Shown here piece by piece: positions 45,701-55,858 of a stretch of 64,000 bases of DNA; position 1 is the first letter of the stretch; the number at the start of each line of letters is the position of its first letter. The DNA is from Pectobacterium carotovorum (lineage in GTDB: Bacteria > Pseudomonadota > Gammaproteobacteria > Enterobacterales > Enterobacteriaceae). The position numbers and the translations under genes are program-made. A model generated the notes under the pieces. The model made no database searches. It was not told the DNA's origin and was given only the letters and a program-made list of their open reading frames with translations. The stretch lies in assembly GCA_016415585.1 (NCBI GenBank), contig CP066552.1, positions 2,976,001 to 3,040,000 on the forward strand. Direction: 5' to 3'.

Positions 45701-47185
45701 ATGACATCAACCGTAGATTTTTTTGAGACAGATTTCTCCGCGACACTTTACCCATTAAAAACGAATTTAATTTTATTCAAAAATCATGCAGCTGACATGT
45801 CTGATTATATATATCAGAAAGTAATAAACCCATCGTGCCCGGCAGATAATTTCCTCTCTCAACATAAAGTTTTTGCAACAAAACCGAAGGGTCATCTTCG
45901 TAGAACTATAAAATTAGATCCCATCGCTGAATATTTTATCTATGATGTAATTTATCGGAACAGAGTTATATTTAGACCAGAAGTAAGTGAGAGAAGAAAA
46001 AGTTTCGGTTATAGATTTAAAGATGGTAGTCGCATACCAGTTCATATATCGTATAATGAATATAAACAACATTTGCGTTCTTGCTCTCAAGAATATGCAC
46101 ACAACATTCATTTTGATATAGCATCTTATTTTAATAGTTTATATCATCATGACTTAGTTCATTGGTTTGAATCAAAAGATACCGTCACAGCAACCGATGT
46201 AGTTGCTCTGGGACAATTTTTTAGAGAAATCAATGCAGGTAGAAGTATTGACTTTATGCCACACGGTATTTACCCGACAAAAATGATAGGTAATGAATTC
46301 TTAAAATTCATTGATCTGCATGGACAACTTAAATCGGCAAAAATAGTGAGATTTATGGATGACTTTACACTATTTGATGATGATATAAATGTATTAAACA
46401 GTGATTTCATTAAAATTCAACAATTACTTGGACAGGTTTCACTTAATGTTAATCCATCCAAGACCTCCTTTGATAATTCAGTTGGTGATGTTAAAGATAC
46501 CTTGAGTCAGATAAAATCATCACTAAAAGAGATTGTGACTGAATATGAAGAAATCCCCACAGCCTCTGGTGTTGAACTAGTTGAAATGAATATTGAGGTA
46601 ATCAAGAATCTTGATATCACTCAGGTTAACGCATTAATTGATCTTCTGAAAGATGAAAACTTGGAAGAAGCAGATGCGGATTTAATACTTGGTTTTCTGA
46701 GAACACACAACGATAGCTTACTTAGCCAGATACCTATGCTATTGACAAGATTCCCCAACTTAATAAAACATATCTATACCGTTTGCTCCGGTATCAAAGA
46801 TAAAAAAGAATTAGTAAATGTATTACTCGATTATCTAAACGCAAACAGTAATTTTTTAGAATATCAGTTATTCTGGATTGGTGCCATTGTTGAAGATTAT
46901 TTATTAGGTGAAGGTGAATATGGTTCTGTTTTACTGAAGTTATTTGAACTATCCGGTGATTTTAAGATTTCACGAGCAAAAATATTAGAGATTCCAGAAA
47001 ATGGATTTGGTTTAAAAGAAATAAGAAATGACTACCTTAAAACAGGCCAGTCAGATTGGTTGTCATGGTCATCAGCAATAGGGTCAAGAAACCTGAAACC
47101 CGGAGAAAGAAATTACATTCTTGATTATTTTTCAAAAGCTTCCCCTATAAACCACCTTATTGCATCATGCGTTAAGAAATTATAA
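45701..47185 (+). CDS. Antiviral-type reverse transcriptase (Abi/DRT group, class unassigned)
   Basis: This 494-residue protein is a reverse transcriptase distinct from the retron RT. Motif A is HFDIASYFNSLYHHDLV (about residue 145), motif B region is GIYPTKMIGNEFLKFID (about 188), motif C is RFMDDFTLF (about 219-227), and motif D has LNVNPSKTSF. The last ~230 residues are helical and repeat-like (ITQVNALIDLLKDENLEE), as in Abi and DRT antiviral RTs. Such enzymes protect against phage, often through protein-primed or untemplated DNA synthesis. The nearest subgroup (AbiA/AbiK/Abi-P2 or a DRT type) cannot be fixed by eye. It stands alone after the relaxase gene, with no clear partner gene. Confidence 0.82.
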   Translation: MTSTVDFFETDFSATLYPLKTNLILFKNHAADMSDYIYQKVINPSCPADNFLSQHKVFATKPKGHLRRTIKLDPIAEYFIYDVIYRNRVIFRPEVSERRKSFGYRFKDGSRIPVHISYNEYKQHLRSCSQEYAHNIHFDIASYFNSLYHHDLVHWFESKDTVTATDVVALGQFFREINAGRSIDFMPHGIYPTKMIGNEFLKFIDLHGQLKSAKIVRFMDDFTLFDDDINVLNSDFIKIQQLLGQVSLNVNPSKTSFDNSVGDVKDTLSQIKSSLKEIVTEYEEIPTASGVELVEMNIEVIKNLDITQVNALIDLLKDENLEEADADLILGFLRTHNDSLLSQIPMLLTRFPNLIKHIYTVCSGIKDKKELVNVLLDYLNANSNFLEYQLFWIGAIVEDYLLGEGEYGSVLLKLFELSGDFKISRAKILEIPENGFGLKEIRNDYLKTGQSDWLSWSSAIGSRNLKPGERNYILDYFSKASPINHLIASCVKKL

Positions 47186-47283
47186 CTCGATGTGCAACAT
47201 TCATATTTTTAAAAATATCCAATATGAATGTTGCTTTGCTATAAAAAATAATTTACAAATTTAACCCAATCGATATTAGCATT

Positions 47284-47497
47284 TTAAGATTTATCTTTAT
47301 TCTCTAGAGCATCACGATAACGCTGTTGCTCAACGATACTCAGATTAGGATCAGACAGAATACTTCCCCCTTTTACAGCAAGGTCGTAGTCAATTTGCGA
47401 TTGCGTCTCATACTCTTTGGTTGGTTGATAATAATCCGGTTGTGGTGTGGAAGGACCAGCATAAGATTTATCGCCACCACAACCGAGATAAGCCAAC
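47284..47497 (-). pseudogene. C-terminal fragment of a lipoprotein gene cut by the IS element
   Basis: The frame runs from the IS border to a TAA at 47284 and reads AYLGCGGDKSYAGPSTPQP and onward to LENKDKS. LGCGG looks like a lipobox, so only the signal-peptide start seems lost. The IS left end is at 47498, directly upstream. The sequence on the far side of the IS does not continue the gene. Confidence 0.65.
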
Positions 47498-47505
47498 TGT
47501 AGTGG

Positions 47506-48680
<1,175 letters not shown>

Positions 48681-48787
48681 AATGTCACCTGTTTTGACTG
48701 TGAGGTGATGATATCACCTCTATTCAGGTGGCCAAATTCAGTGTGCCACTACAAAGGCATTTCGGATACGTTCCAGCGTCTGGGAAC

Positions 48788-49885
48788 TTAATCCACGTGA
48801 TACGTGGGATAATCTATATAACCTGCATCTCGCCCGGTATAGAACGTATCCTTATCAGGAACAGCAATCGGCCATCCATTCTTCATGCGTTTAACGAGAT
48901 CTGGATTGGCTATGAAAGGACGCCCAAATGCGATCAAGTCGGCAAAACCTTCCCTGAGTGCCAGTTCTGCACGCTCCTGCGTATAGCTGCCCGCGACGAT
49001 GAGGGTTCCCTCGTAGATTTCGCGAAACTTTGCCAGGAAGCCGGCAGGAATGGCCTGAGCTCCAAGAGATTCCTGATCGCTCAAATGCACATAAGCGAGA
49101 TGACGACGAGTCAGTTCAATACCTAAGGCTAGCCAGGTATCCTGCTCATCATCAAAACCATGCATATCCTGCAGGCGGCCAAAGGGTGCAATACGGATAC
49201 CTGTCCTATGCCCCCCGATGGCCGTAGAGATCGCATCCACCGTTTCCAGCGTAAACCGAAGGCGATTGGCAATATTACCGCCATAACGATCTGTTCTGTC
49301 GTTAAGTCCACCATTGATAAATTGCTCAAAGATGTAGCCGTTAGCAGCATGGATCTCCACACCGTCAAATCCCGCTTCGATAGCATTTTTTGCCGCCTGA
49401 ACAAAATCCTGAGTCACCCGCGGTATTTCATTCGTTGTTAATGCACGTGGCTGACTGTGAAATGCGCGCACAGATTGATAGTTATCCCCGGGGATGTGAG
49501 TGGTGCAGCCTTCTGCAATACACGAAACTGAGCTGACCGGTGCCAATCCATCAGGCTGGTGAGCAATGTGAGAGGAACGTCCTACGTGCCAAAGCTGAAT
49601 GAATATTTTCCCACCTTCCGTATGTACTGCCTCAGTCACCTTTTTCCAGCCCTTTATCTGTTCGTCAGTGTAGATTCCCGGCGTGTAAGCTTGCCCACGA
49701 CCTTCCATTGAAACAGGTGAACCCTCGGAAACAATTAAACCTGCTGTGGCGCGCTGACGATAATAGGTGACCATACTGTCAGTAGGAATAAGGTTATAAG
49801 CCCGCGAACGCGTCATTGGTGCCATAACGACACGATTACTAAGATTTACTCCATTCATCGAATACGTATTGAATAATTTTCTCAT
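48788..49885 (-). CDS. Old yellow enzyme family NADH:flavin oxidoreductase (NemA-like)
   Basis: This 365-residue FMN enzyme reduces activated alkenes, nitroesters or N-ethylmaleimide. Family motifs are RVVMAPMTRSRA near the start, VEIHAANGYIFEQFINGG, NDRTDRYGG near residue 190, and LIAFGRPFIANPDLV near the end. The ATG at 49885 has AGGAGAC upstream; the open extension to 49924 is not needed. It is divergent from a LysR-type gene, which probably regulates it in response to electrophiles. Confidence 0.9.
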   Translation of the reverse strand: MRKLFNTYSMNGVNLSNRVVMAPMTRSRAYNLIPTDSMVTYYRQRATAGLIVSEGSPVSMEGRGQAYTPGIYTDEQIKGWKKVTEAVHTEGGKIFIQLWHVGRSSHIAHQPDGLAPVSSVSCIAEGCTTHIPGDNYQSVRAFHSQPRALTTNEIPRVTQDFVQAAKNAIEAGFDGVEIHAANGYIFEQFINGGLNDRTDRYGGNIANRLRFTLETVDAISTAIGGHRTGIRIAPFGRLQDMHGFDDEQDTWLALGIELTRRHLAYVHLSDQESLGAQAIPAGFLAKFREIYEGTLIVAGSYTQERAELALREGFADLIAFGRPFIANPDLVKRMKNGWPIAVPDKDTFYTGRDAGYIDYPTYHVD

Positions 49886-50004
49886 GCTGTCTCCTGTAGT
49901 CATTTCGTGGTAAAAGTCTGTCAATAATGATCTTACCTTCTTTCAAAGGTCATGATTACCTAGTCGAAAAGCCCCGCAGTGTTGATATAAAGGAACCAAT
50001 CTTT

Positions 50005-50934
50005 ATGAGCGGACAACTCAATGGTGTGCAAGAATTTACTGAAGTCGTCAGAAAAGGCAGTTTCGTCGCTGCAGCTGAGGGTTTAGGCGTGACGCGTTCT
50101 GCGCTCAGCAAAAGCATCAAGCGTCTGGAAATCCGCCTGGGGGTTCGCTTACTCAACCGCAGTACGAGAAGCCTGTCGCTGACACCGGAAGGTGAGATCT
50201 ATTTCAATCGCTGCACTGCTGCTCTGGATATGATTTCAGATGCCGAAAGCAGAATAGAGGCGGGGATAGTGGAGCCGTCTGGACTGATGCGGCTGACGGT
50301 TCCCGTGGCCTTTGGGCATCTTTTCATTATGCCCTTACTCAATATCATGGCCTTAAAATACCGGGCCCTGAACATCGAAGTTGATTTCAGCGATCGGGTT
50401 CGCGACCCGGCGACAGACGGCTTTGATCTCGCACTGAGGCTTGGCCCCCTGCCTGACTCAGGTGATTTGGTTGCCACACGCCTGGGCGAGCAAAGGCTTA
50501 TCATTTGCGCCTCAGCGGGCTATCTGGAACGAGCAGGCATCCCCATTGATCTTCGTGAGCTTTCATCACACAGATGCATTTCAGGGTTACCGTCAGACGG
50601 GCAAACTTACTGGCTAATCCGGGGCAAAGAGGGACACGTTGTAAGGCATGTCGTTTCCTCAGCCTACCGTTTTAATAATGGTCAAGCCATGCTGGAGGCG
50701 GCTATTGCCGGATGTGGGGTGACGCAACTTCCGGACTGGTTATGCGGTGATGCCATCAAAAGGGGGCAGCTTCGTGCAATTCTACCCACCTTTCAGGCAC
50801 CGCCCACCCCCATTTCTGCAATGTGGCCCAGGACTCACGCGGTCCTTCCTAAAGTGAGAGCCTTGATTGAAGAGCTGAAAAAAGAGTTGCCGGCACGCTT
50901 GTCGAGCGCGCAGCGTTCATCTGTTGCGCGGTAA
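50005..50934 (+). CDS. LysR-family regulator (divergent from the OYE gene)
   Basis: This 309-residue LysR protein has its winged helix at about residues 5-65 (FVAAAEGLGVTRSALSKSIK, LLNRSTRSLSLT) and a substrate-binding domain from about 90. The ATG at 50005 follows AAGGAA; an open extension to 49927 overlaps the promoter. It lies head-to-head with the OYE gene, the common layout for a regulator and its target. Its 3' end overlaps the convergent SnoaL gene by 18 bp. Confidence 0.9.
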   Translation: MSGQLNGVQEFTEVVRKGSFVAAAEGLGVTRSALSKSIKRLEIRLGVRLLNRSTRSLSLTPEGEIYFNRCTAALDMISDAESRIEAGIVEPSGLMRLTVPVAFGHLFIMPLLNIMALKYRALNIEVDFSDRVRDPATDGFDLALRLGPLPDSGDLVATRLGEQRLIICASAGYLERAGIPIDLRELSSHRCISGLPSDGQTYWLIRGKEGHVVRHVVSSAYRFNNGQAMLEAAIAGCGVTQLPDWLCGDAIKRGQLRAILPTFQAPPTPISAMWPRTHAVLPKVRALIEELKKELPARLSSAQRSSVAR

Positions 50935-51888
50935 TGAAGTATCAATGCCGGATACATCATCTATTGAAAGCCAGCCAGGATTATATTCGCTCCAGCAAAT
51001 CGACCACTGATTGTGAACGTCTTTTTCCATTCCTACCCGGTAATAAGCGCCGTAGATTTCGCGTCCTTCTGGGTCATGCGTTTTCTCCGCGATAATCCGG
51101 CCTATTATCAGGAATGCCAATTGGTTATCGGGGTGGACACATACTTTCAGAGGCTTACCAAAATGCTGCATCCAGGGCCACAGAAGCCGGAAGGCTTTCA
51201 TGGCGGCAATGATATTTCGTCTACCTGATATATAGCCCAGGGGCGTAAAGTTACCCGCGGCGTTTTCACTAAAGCATGTGCTGAAAAGTGTGAAATCTGC
51301 CTGGTCCAGCGCCCACGCGTAGCGATACCAGATATCGATCACCTCCTGTTCGTCACCCGTAGCACAGTGGTTTTCTGGCACAATATGCCAGGGGGCATCA
51401 AGTTCACTGATAATGGCGACTGGCGGAAATCCCTGATGCCAGCCGGACTCTTCAGCCGGAAGCTGCCATCCCGATAACAACTGCCTTGCGCCTGAGGTCC
51501 AGTTTATTTGGAGGTGAAGGGTATGGATCACAGGTTGGGCTTCATCTGTGCCTGCCCTCATCACGACCGTCCCCCCAAACCGTACCGGGTTATGGCGTCC
51601 GGAACCTGTGCGCGAAGCCTGTCCGTACAGGTATGCACTGGCGACGTAATCTTTATCGTTCCTGCGCTCAACGGTGTTTGTCAGCGTAACGGATACGTTG
51701 TCTAGGTCAGCAAAGTCATTTTGCAAAAGGGCGGTGACATTTTCACGGCCGGAAACTGTTCCACGATGACTGCTGACTAATCTGACCGAGGGGTCCAGCC
51801 ATTGGCTATTGTCGGAGCAAGCGTTACCGGACCAGGCTTCACAAAACGTATTCAGGCTCTGCACCGAAGAATGAAATAAACAGTTCAT
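50917..51888 (-). CDS. Tandem SnoaL-like (NTF2-fold) protein
   Basis: This 323-residue protein appears to contain two NTF2-fold units. The first covers about residues 10-140 (FCEAWSGN...WLDPSVRLVSSHRGT), and the second about 180-310 with EQEVIDIWYRYAWALDQADF, GRRNIIAAMKAF and GAYYRVGMEKD. The family includes SnoaL cyclases, dehydratases and dioxygenase beta subunits. The substrate is unknown. It precedes a luciferase-like monooxygenase gene reversed in order (15 bp apart, same strand), so they probably form one operon with the monooxygenase first. Confidence 0.65.
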   Translation of the reverse strand: MNCLFHSSVQSLNTFCEAWSGNACSDNSQWLDPSVRLVSSHRGTVSGRENVTALLQNDFADLDNVSVTLTNTVERRNDKDYVASAYLYGQASRTGSGRHNPVRFGGTVVMRAGTDEAQPVIHTLHLQINWTSGARQLLSGWQLPAEESGWHQGFPPVAIISELDAPWHIVPENHCATGDEQEVIDIWYRYAWALDQADFTLFSTCFSENAAGNFTPLGYISGRRNIIAAMKAFRLLWPWMQHFGKPLKVCVHPDNQLAFLIIGRIIAEKTHDPEGREIYGAYYRVGMEKDVHNQWSICWSEYNPGWLSIDDVSGIDTSLPRNR

Positions 51889-51902
51889 TTATTAGCCTGC
51901 AT

Positions 51903-52889
51903 TTATTCAGAAGGAAACTCGGGTAACACAAATTCTGCCATTTCAGCCATCACCTCGGCTGCTGGCCGTGTCAGCGGTTTCAGATTTAACGCAACGTGGT
52001 TTACTCCCTGGCGTTGCTGCTCCTTCCATAGCTTTATCAGCGCATTGCGGCCGACAGTAATGCCATTCATCAATCTGCGAGGAGGCGCGTCAGGGTTAGC
52101 ATCCAGGTCAAAAAAGGTGGCATAGCCATAAGGTCGGAAACGATTGTCGTCGTAACCGCCACGCCAGAATTCAAGCAGTTCTGGGAGCGTTGAGAAATCA
52201 CTCAGATGCCATATCCATCCGTCGCTTTCCTCTGCTATCCAGCTCAGGTCCTGCCGTGCGCGACCAACCACAATCATTGGAATGCGGGATTTAAAGGGTT
52301 TGGGAATAAGATCAAGGTTGCCTGAAAGCTTGCCGTAGTACGCCGTTTCAGCCACCGGGAAGGACGTCTCACAGACGGTTTTTATCAGACCAAACGCCTC
52401 GCGATAACGTTCGGCCCGGTTATCGTAATCGGCACCAAACGCAGGGTATTCAACAGCGCGATCCCCGCTGGATAGCCCCAGCAAAAGGCGTCCACCACTT
52501 AGCTGGTCCACTGAGGCTGCCTGCTTGGCCAATATAATCGGCTCCCTCAGGGGTAACACCATACCGGTGGTACCCAGCGTTATGCGTGTGGTTTGAGAGG
52601 CAAGGAATCCTAGGTAGACCATGGGGTCAAGCATCTGTCCTGTGTCACCAAACCGTGGATCATAAAAGGGCACATCTCTCATCCACAGAGCGGAAAAACC
52701 GGCGTCATCAGCAAATTGTGCCAGCGCCTGATGATCCTGCAGAGTCGGAAAAGGCGAATCCGGATAACCTTCAAGCGGCATAATAAAGCCGAATGTCAGA
52801 CTACCCGGGCGAAATACGCGCTTATATGCGCTATGTGAGGCAAGATCCGACGGATAGGTTGGTTGTGTCTGTAGAGGGGGCATTTTCAC
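51903..52889 (-). CDS. Luciferase-like (LLM class) flavin-dependent oxidoreductase
   Basis: This 328-residue protein belongs to the bacterial luciferase superfamily. The pattern FGFIMPLEGYPD, ADDAGFSALWMRDVPFYDPR and GGRLLLGLSSGDR matches the TIGR03571-type subfamily as I recall. Such enzymes use reduced FMN, supplied by a partner reductase, to oxidise small organics. It follows an alpha/beta hydrolase gene (48 bp) and precedes the SnoaL gene, forming a hydrolase-monooxygenase-SnoaL operon. Confidence 0.85.
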   Translation of the reverse strand: MKMPPLQTQPTYPSDLASHSAYKRVFRPGSLTFGFIMPLEGYPDSPFPTLQDHQALAQFADDAGFSALWMRDVPFYDPRFGDTGQMLDPMVYLGFLASQTTRITLGTTGMVLPLREPIILAKQAASVDQLSGGRLLLGLSSGDRAVEYPAFGADYDNRAERYREAFGLIKTVCETSFPVAETAYYGKLSGNLDLIPKPFKSRIPMIVVGRARQDLSWIAEESDGWIWHLSDFSTLPELLEFWRGGYDDNRFRPYGYATFFDLDANPDAPPRRLMNGITVGRNALIKLWKEQQRQGVNHVALNLKPLTRPAAEVMAEMAEFVLPEFPSE

Positions 52890-52937
52890 TCCTGACGGGC
52901 GCAGTCAGTCGCGCCCGTTATTTATCATCACTGATGA

Positions 52938-53867
52938 TTACTTCGCTGCATCCCGCAGGGCCTGCTTCATAAAGACGACGGAGCTCTCCAGAGCCTGTAC
53001 GGCTTCTGGCTGCAACGTGGAGAAGAAATGCCAGGCGTGGAACATACCCGGCCAGACTTCCAGATTTACGCGAACCCGGTTATCACCCAGATGAGTTGCG
53101 AGCCGCATCGCGTCGCTCAGCATCAGTTCGTTTTCGCCAATCTGAACCAGCACCGGCGGCAGGCCCGTCACATCGGCAAACACCGGTGATGCCATTGGGT
53201 GATTAGGCAACGCATCGCCCAGGAAGGTGCGTGCCAGAAAATCCAGACCGGCCTTGGTGTTCAGAGGATCAAGGCCTTCCCGGTTGGTCATGGAGACGCC
53301 CGTATGCTCAAGGTTGGCCCATGGGGAAATAGAAACCCCCCCGGCTGGAAGTGGCAGGCCTTTATTGCGTGCAGCAACCATAACGGTAACCACCATCGCT
53401 CCGCCCGCAGACTCGCCCGCCAGTACGATTTTGCTGGCGTCAAATCCCTGTTCAATTAACCACTCATACGCACGAACGGTATCGGTAACGGGCGTAGGGA
53501 AAGGATACTCCGGCGCCAGACGGTAATCCGGCATGTAAACCCGTGCGCCCAGCATGCTGGCGTAGTTACCACCAATACCGTGATAGCCCGCCGGTTCGCC
53601 GACAATATAGGCCCCGCCGTGGATATACATAACGATGGCATCAGTTTCAAGGTTGTCAGGGGTTACCAGCGTTCCCGGTACGCCCCCCATATCGACCTCG
53701 GTAAAACTGACACCGGCAGGTGCGGGATTTTTAGCCAGCATACGGGTATAGGCGTCACGCACCTCACTCATAGGCGTTACGGTATCCTCACCCGTAAGGA
53801 TTGGCCCCAGGCCGGCCAGGCTTTCTGACCATTCTTTTACGGCTTGCTTGGTTTGTTGATTCAGCAT
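52938..53867 (-). CDS. HSL-family alpha/beta hydrolase (esterase)
   Basis: This 309-residue hydrolase has the oxyanion motif HGGAYIVG near residues 80-87 and the nucleophile elbow GESAGGA near 153-159, as in hormone-sensitive-lipase-type esterases. The Asp and His of the triad lie near ENELMLSDA and FHAWHFF. There is no signal peptide, so it is cytoplasmic. It heads the minus-strand operon and is divergent from a LysR gene (121 bp between). Confidence 0.9.
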   Translation of the reverse strand: MLNQQTKQAVKEWSESLAGLGPILTGEDTVTPMSEVRDAYTRMLAKNPAPAGVSFTEVDMGGVPGTLVTPDNLETDAIVMYIHGGAYIVGEPAGYHGIGGNYASMLGARVYMPDYRLAPEYPFPTPVTDTVRAYEWLIEQGFDASKIVLAGESAGGAMVVTVMVAARNKGLPLPAGGVSISPWANLEHTGVSMTNREGLDPLNTKAGLDFLARTFLGDALPNHPMASPVFADVTGLPPVLVQIGENELMLSDAMRLATHLGDNRVRVNLEVWPGMFHAWHFFSTLQPEAVQALESSVVFMKQALRDAAK

Positions 53868-53988
53868 TTTTATTCCTGTTTCTATTTGCGTTAAAAAATA
53901 ACAGGAACCTATAATATATAAACATTAAGGGAATGTGTTTCCCATATCAGGGTACGTTAACGCCCATATTGGATGAGATAAATAATGT

Positions 53989-54897
53989 ATGGAGATCAAC
54001 AGCATTGGTGATATCGCCGCGTTCGTCGCGGCTGTAAAAGCCGGGAGTTACACCCACGCCGCGGGTTCCCTCGGGCTCACACGGTCTGCCATTGGCAAGA
54101 GTATTGTCAGGCTCGAAACACGAATGGGGGTTCGTCTCCTTAACCGTACCACCCGGAGTCTGAGTCTGACCGATGAAGGCAGGGTCATGTTCGACCGTTG
54201 CCGCCAGATACTCGAGGACCTGGAAGAGGTCGATACTGCCATGGCCATGCGCAGGGTTAAGCCAACGGGGACTCTCAGGCTGAGTGCGCCGCTCTCTTTT
54301 GGGCAGCGACATATCCTTCCTGTTCTGGATATTTATCTGAAAAAGTGGCCGGAACTTCGTGCGGAGGTGTCCTTTAGCGACAGGTTTGTTGATCTTATTG
54401 AAGAAGGCTTTGATATTTCCATTCGCATCGGTGAACCTCGCGATGACTCCCGCATTCTTACCCGAACGATTGCTTCGCAGCACATTGTCACTTGTGCATC
54501 TCCCGAGTATTTATCCTCACGGGGCGTTCCAGAAACACCCGCAGACTTAACCGGGCATGACACTATCTTTCTTCTGAGTGCAGAAAAGAGACGCAGTTGG
54601 CGGTTTGCAACTCCGGAAGGCACTTTTGTTTATGAAGGACCCGGGCGGCTTAACCTCGACAGTTCGGAAGCCATGCGGGCATCGGCTATTTCTGGATTTG
54701 GTATCGTTCATTTACCGACCTATTTGCTTGGGGAAGATTTGCGTAGCGGTAAATTGATACCTGTGCTTGAGAAATACCCTTTCCCTCCTGAGCCTATTCG
54801 GGTCATTTATCCCAGTAAACGACATTTATCACCGCGAATTCGGGCCTTTATAGACCTGCTTGTGGAAAGCTGGGAGCAAGGGTTACCCTGGGAGTAA
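53989..54897 (+). CDS. LysR-family regulator (divergent from the esterase operon)
   Basis: This 302-residue regulator has the DNA-binding part at residues 1-62 (GSYTHAAGSLGLTRSAIGKS, RLLNRTTRSLSL) and a ligand domain from about 90. It is a close relative of the LysR at 50005, sharing the LLNRxTRSLSLT motif. By position it controls the esterase/monooxygenase/SnoaL operon. Confidence 0.9.
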   Translation: MEINSIGDIAAFVAAVKAGSYTHAAGSLGLTRSAIGKSIVRLETRMGVRLLNRTTRSLSLTDEGRVMFDRCRQILEDLEEVDTAMAMRRVKPTGTLRLSAPLSFGQRHILPVLDIYLKKWPELRAEVSFSDRFVDLIEEGFDISIRIGEPRDDSRILTRTIASQHIVTCASPEYLSSRGVPETPADLTGHDTIFLLSAEKRRSWRFATPEGTFVYEGPGRLNLDSSEAMRASAISGFGIVHLPTYLLGEDLRSGKLIPVLEKYPFPPEPIRVIYPSKRHLSPRIRAFIDLLVESWEQGLPWE

Positions 54898-55030
54898 TTC
54901 TCTGAAAATGATACTCGTATTACTGGCTATCCAGAAGATGCCTTCAGGTGAGATTTTTGTCGTTTTCCTGTTCCTGGAATTTTCTGTAGGCATTGAATTG
55001 ATGTATTCATCTCAGAAAACACAGGTACTA

Positions 55031-55318
55031 AAGCGGTTCATTTAGAGGGTAAATACTCAAACGAGGTATTGAACCAGTTCGTTTCAGAAGCACAGGTTGT
55101 AAAAGCCTTTAACCATACTGATTTAACGTTCTGTCTGAGCCTGAAGTGGCCGGTGGGAAGCCGGTGCTGTTCTATTCTGGCGATAACGTATCTGCCAAGG
55201 CGGTGATATATAAATCCACCGAAAACAGCGGTTTTCCCCGGTAGATTTGGGAACACTTGATGCCGCCCCCCTGGCCTCACTATCTTCCGGCGCTCTGTCG
55301 GCCCAACAATCCATAAGG
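55031..55318 (+). pseudogene. Relic of an F420-dependent NADP-reductase-like gene
   Basis: Broken plus-strand frames read NQFVSEAQVVKAFNHTDLT, then SEPEVAGGKPVLFYSGDNVS, then VDLGTLDAAPLASLSSGALS. In order they match the C-terminal half of NADP oxidoreductases of the coenzyme-F420-dependent type. At least two frameshifts and a large 5' loss make it non-functional. It lies between a LysR and an ArsR gene; no other gene is seen in 54898-55423. Confidence 0.65.
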
Positions 55319-55388
55319 ATTTCATGTTAATATAACTATATCAGGAAGCTGGCCTCCTGATATGCTGATCAATAGATTATATGTCGAC

Positions 55389-55417
55389 TTGACATGATAT
55401 TTAGGTACGCGTACGGT
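55389..55417 (+). promoter_or_regulatory. Promoter and operator of the arsR-type gene
   Basis: TTGACA at 55389-55394 is a perfect -35 box; the -10 is weak. GTACGCGTAC at 55405-55414 is a perfect 10-bp palindrome overlapping the core promoter, suited to autorepression. Confidence 0.5.
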
Positions 55418-55423
55418 CATACC

Positions 55424-55795
55424 ATGACGAATAAAAATACGATTTCAGAACCACTGCTACCCAACCACCCTTCCCGTGATGCGATACGCCTTGAAAATGT
55501 CTTCGTAGCCTTAGGTAATCCTATCAGACTTGCTGCGCTGTGCATGATTGCGCATGGCGGTGAATTTTTATGCTGTGACATATTGTCTGAGATCCCCAAA
55601 TCAACAATGACTCATCACTGGCGAATACTGCGCGACAGCGGTCTGGTATGGCAACGACGGGTAGGACGCGAATATCGATTGTCACTGCGACGTGAGGATT
55701 TGGACGAGCGTTTCCCGGGGCTGTTGGAGGCAGTTTTGCAACCGTTGACCAAGGATACACTGACTGCAAATACCATCATGCAATATCAAAAATAA
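55424..55795 (+). CDS. ArsR-family helix-turn-helix regulator
   Basis: This 123-residue protein has a winged helix of ArsR type (VFVALGNPIRLAALCMIAHG, CCDILSEIPKSTMTHHWRIL). The metal-sensing ELCVCDL motif is replaced by FLCCDIL, which retains a Cys pair that could sense redox state or a metal. The ATG at 55424 is right after the promoter palindrome. It converges on a DsbA/FrnE-like gene whose promoter has a similar inverted repeat, so it may repress that gene as well. Confidence 0.85.
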   Translation: MTNKNTISEPLLPNHPSRDAIRLENVFVALGNPIRLAALCMIAHGGEFLCCDILSEIPKSTMTHHWRILRDSGLVWQRRVGREYRLSLRREDLDERFPGLLEAVLQPLTKDTLTANTIMQYQK

Positions 55796-55796
55796 C

Positions 55797-55831
55797 ATCG
55801 GGATAGCCTATATTATATTGGCTATCCCGAT
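55797..55831. terminator. Bidirectional terminator between arsR-type and frnE-like genes
   Basis: The 12-bp stem ATCGGGATAGCC (55797-55808) pairs with 55820-55831 over an AT-rich loop, followed by TATTT. It separates two convergent genes. Confidence 0.8.
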
Positions 55832-55858
55832 TATTTAGGCTTTTACTGAGAACGCCTA

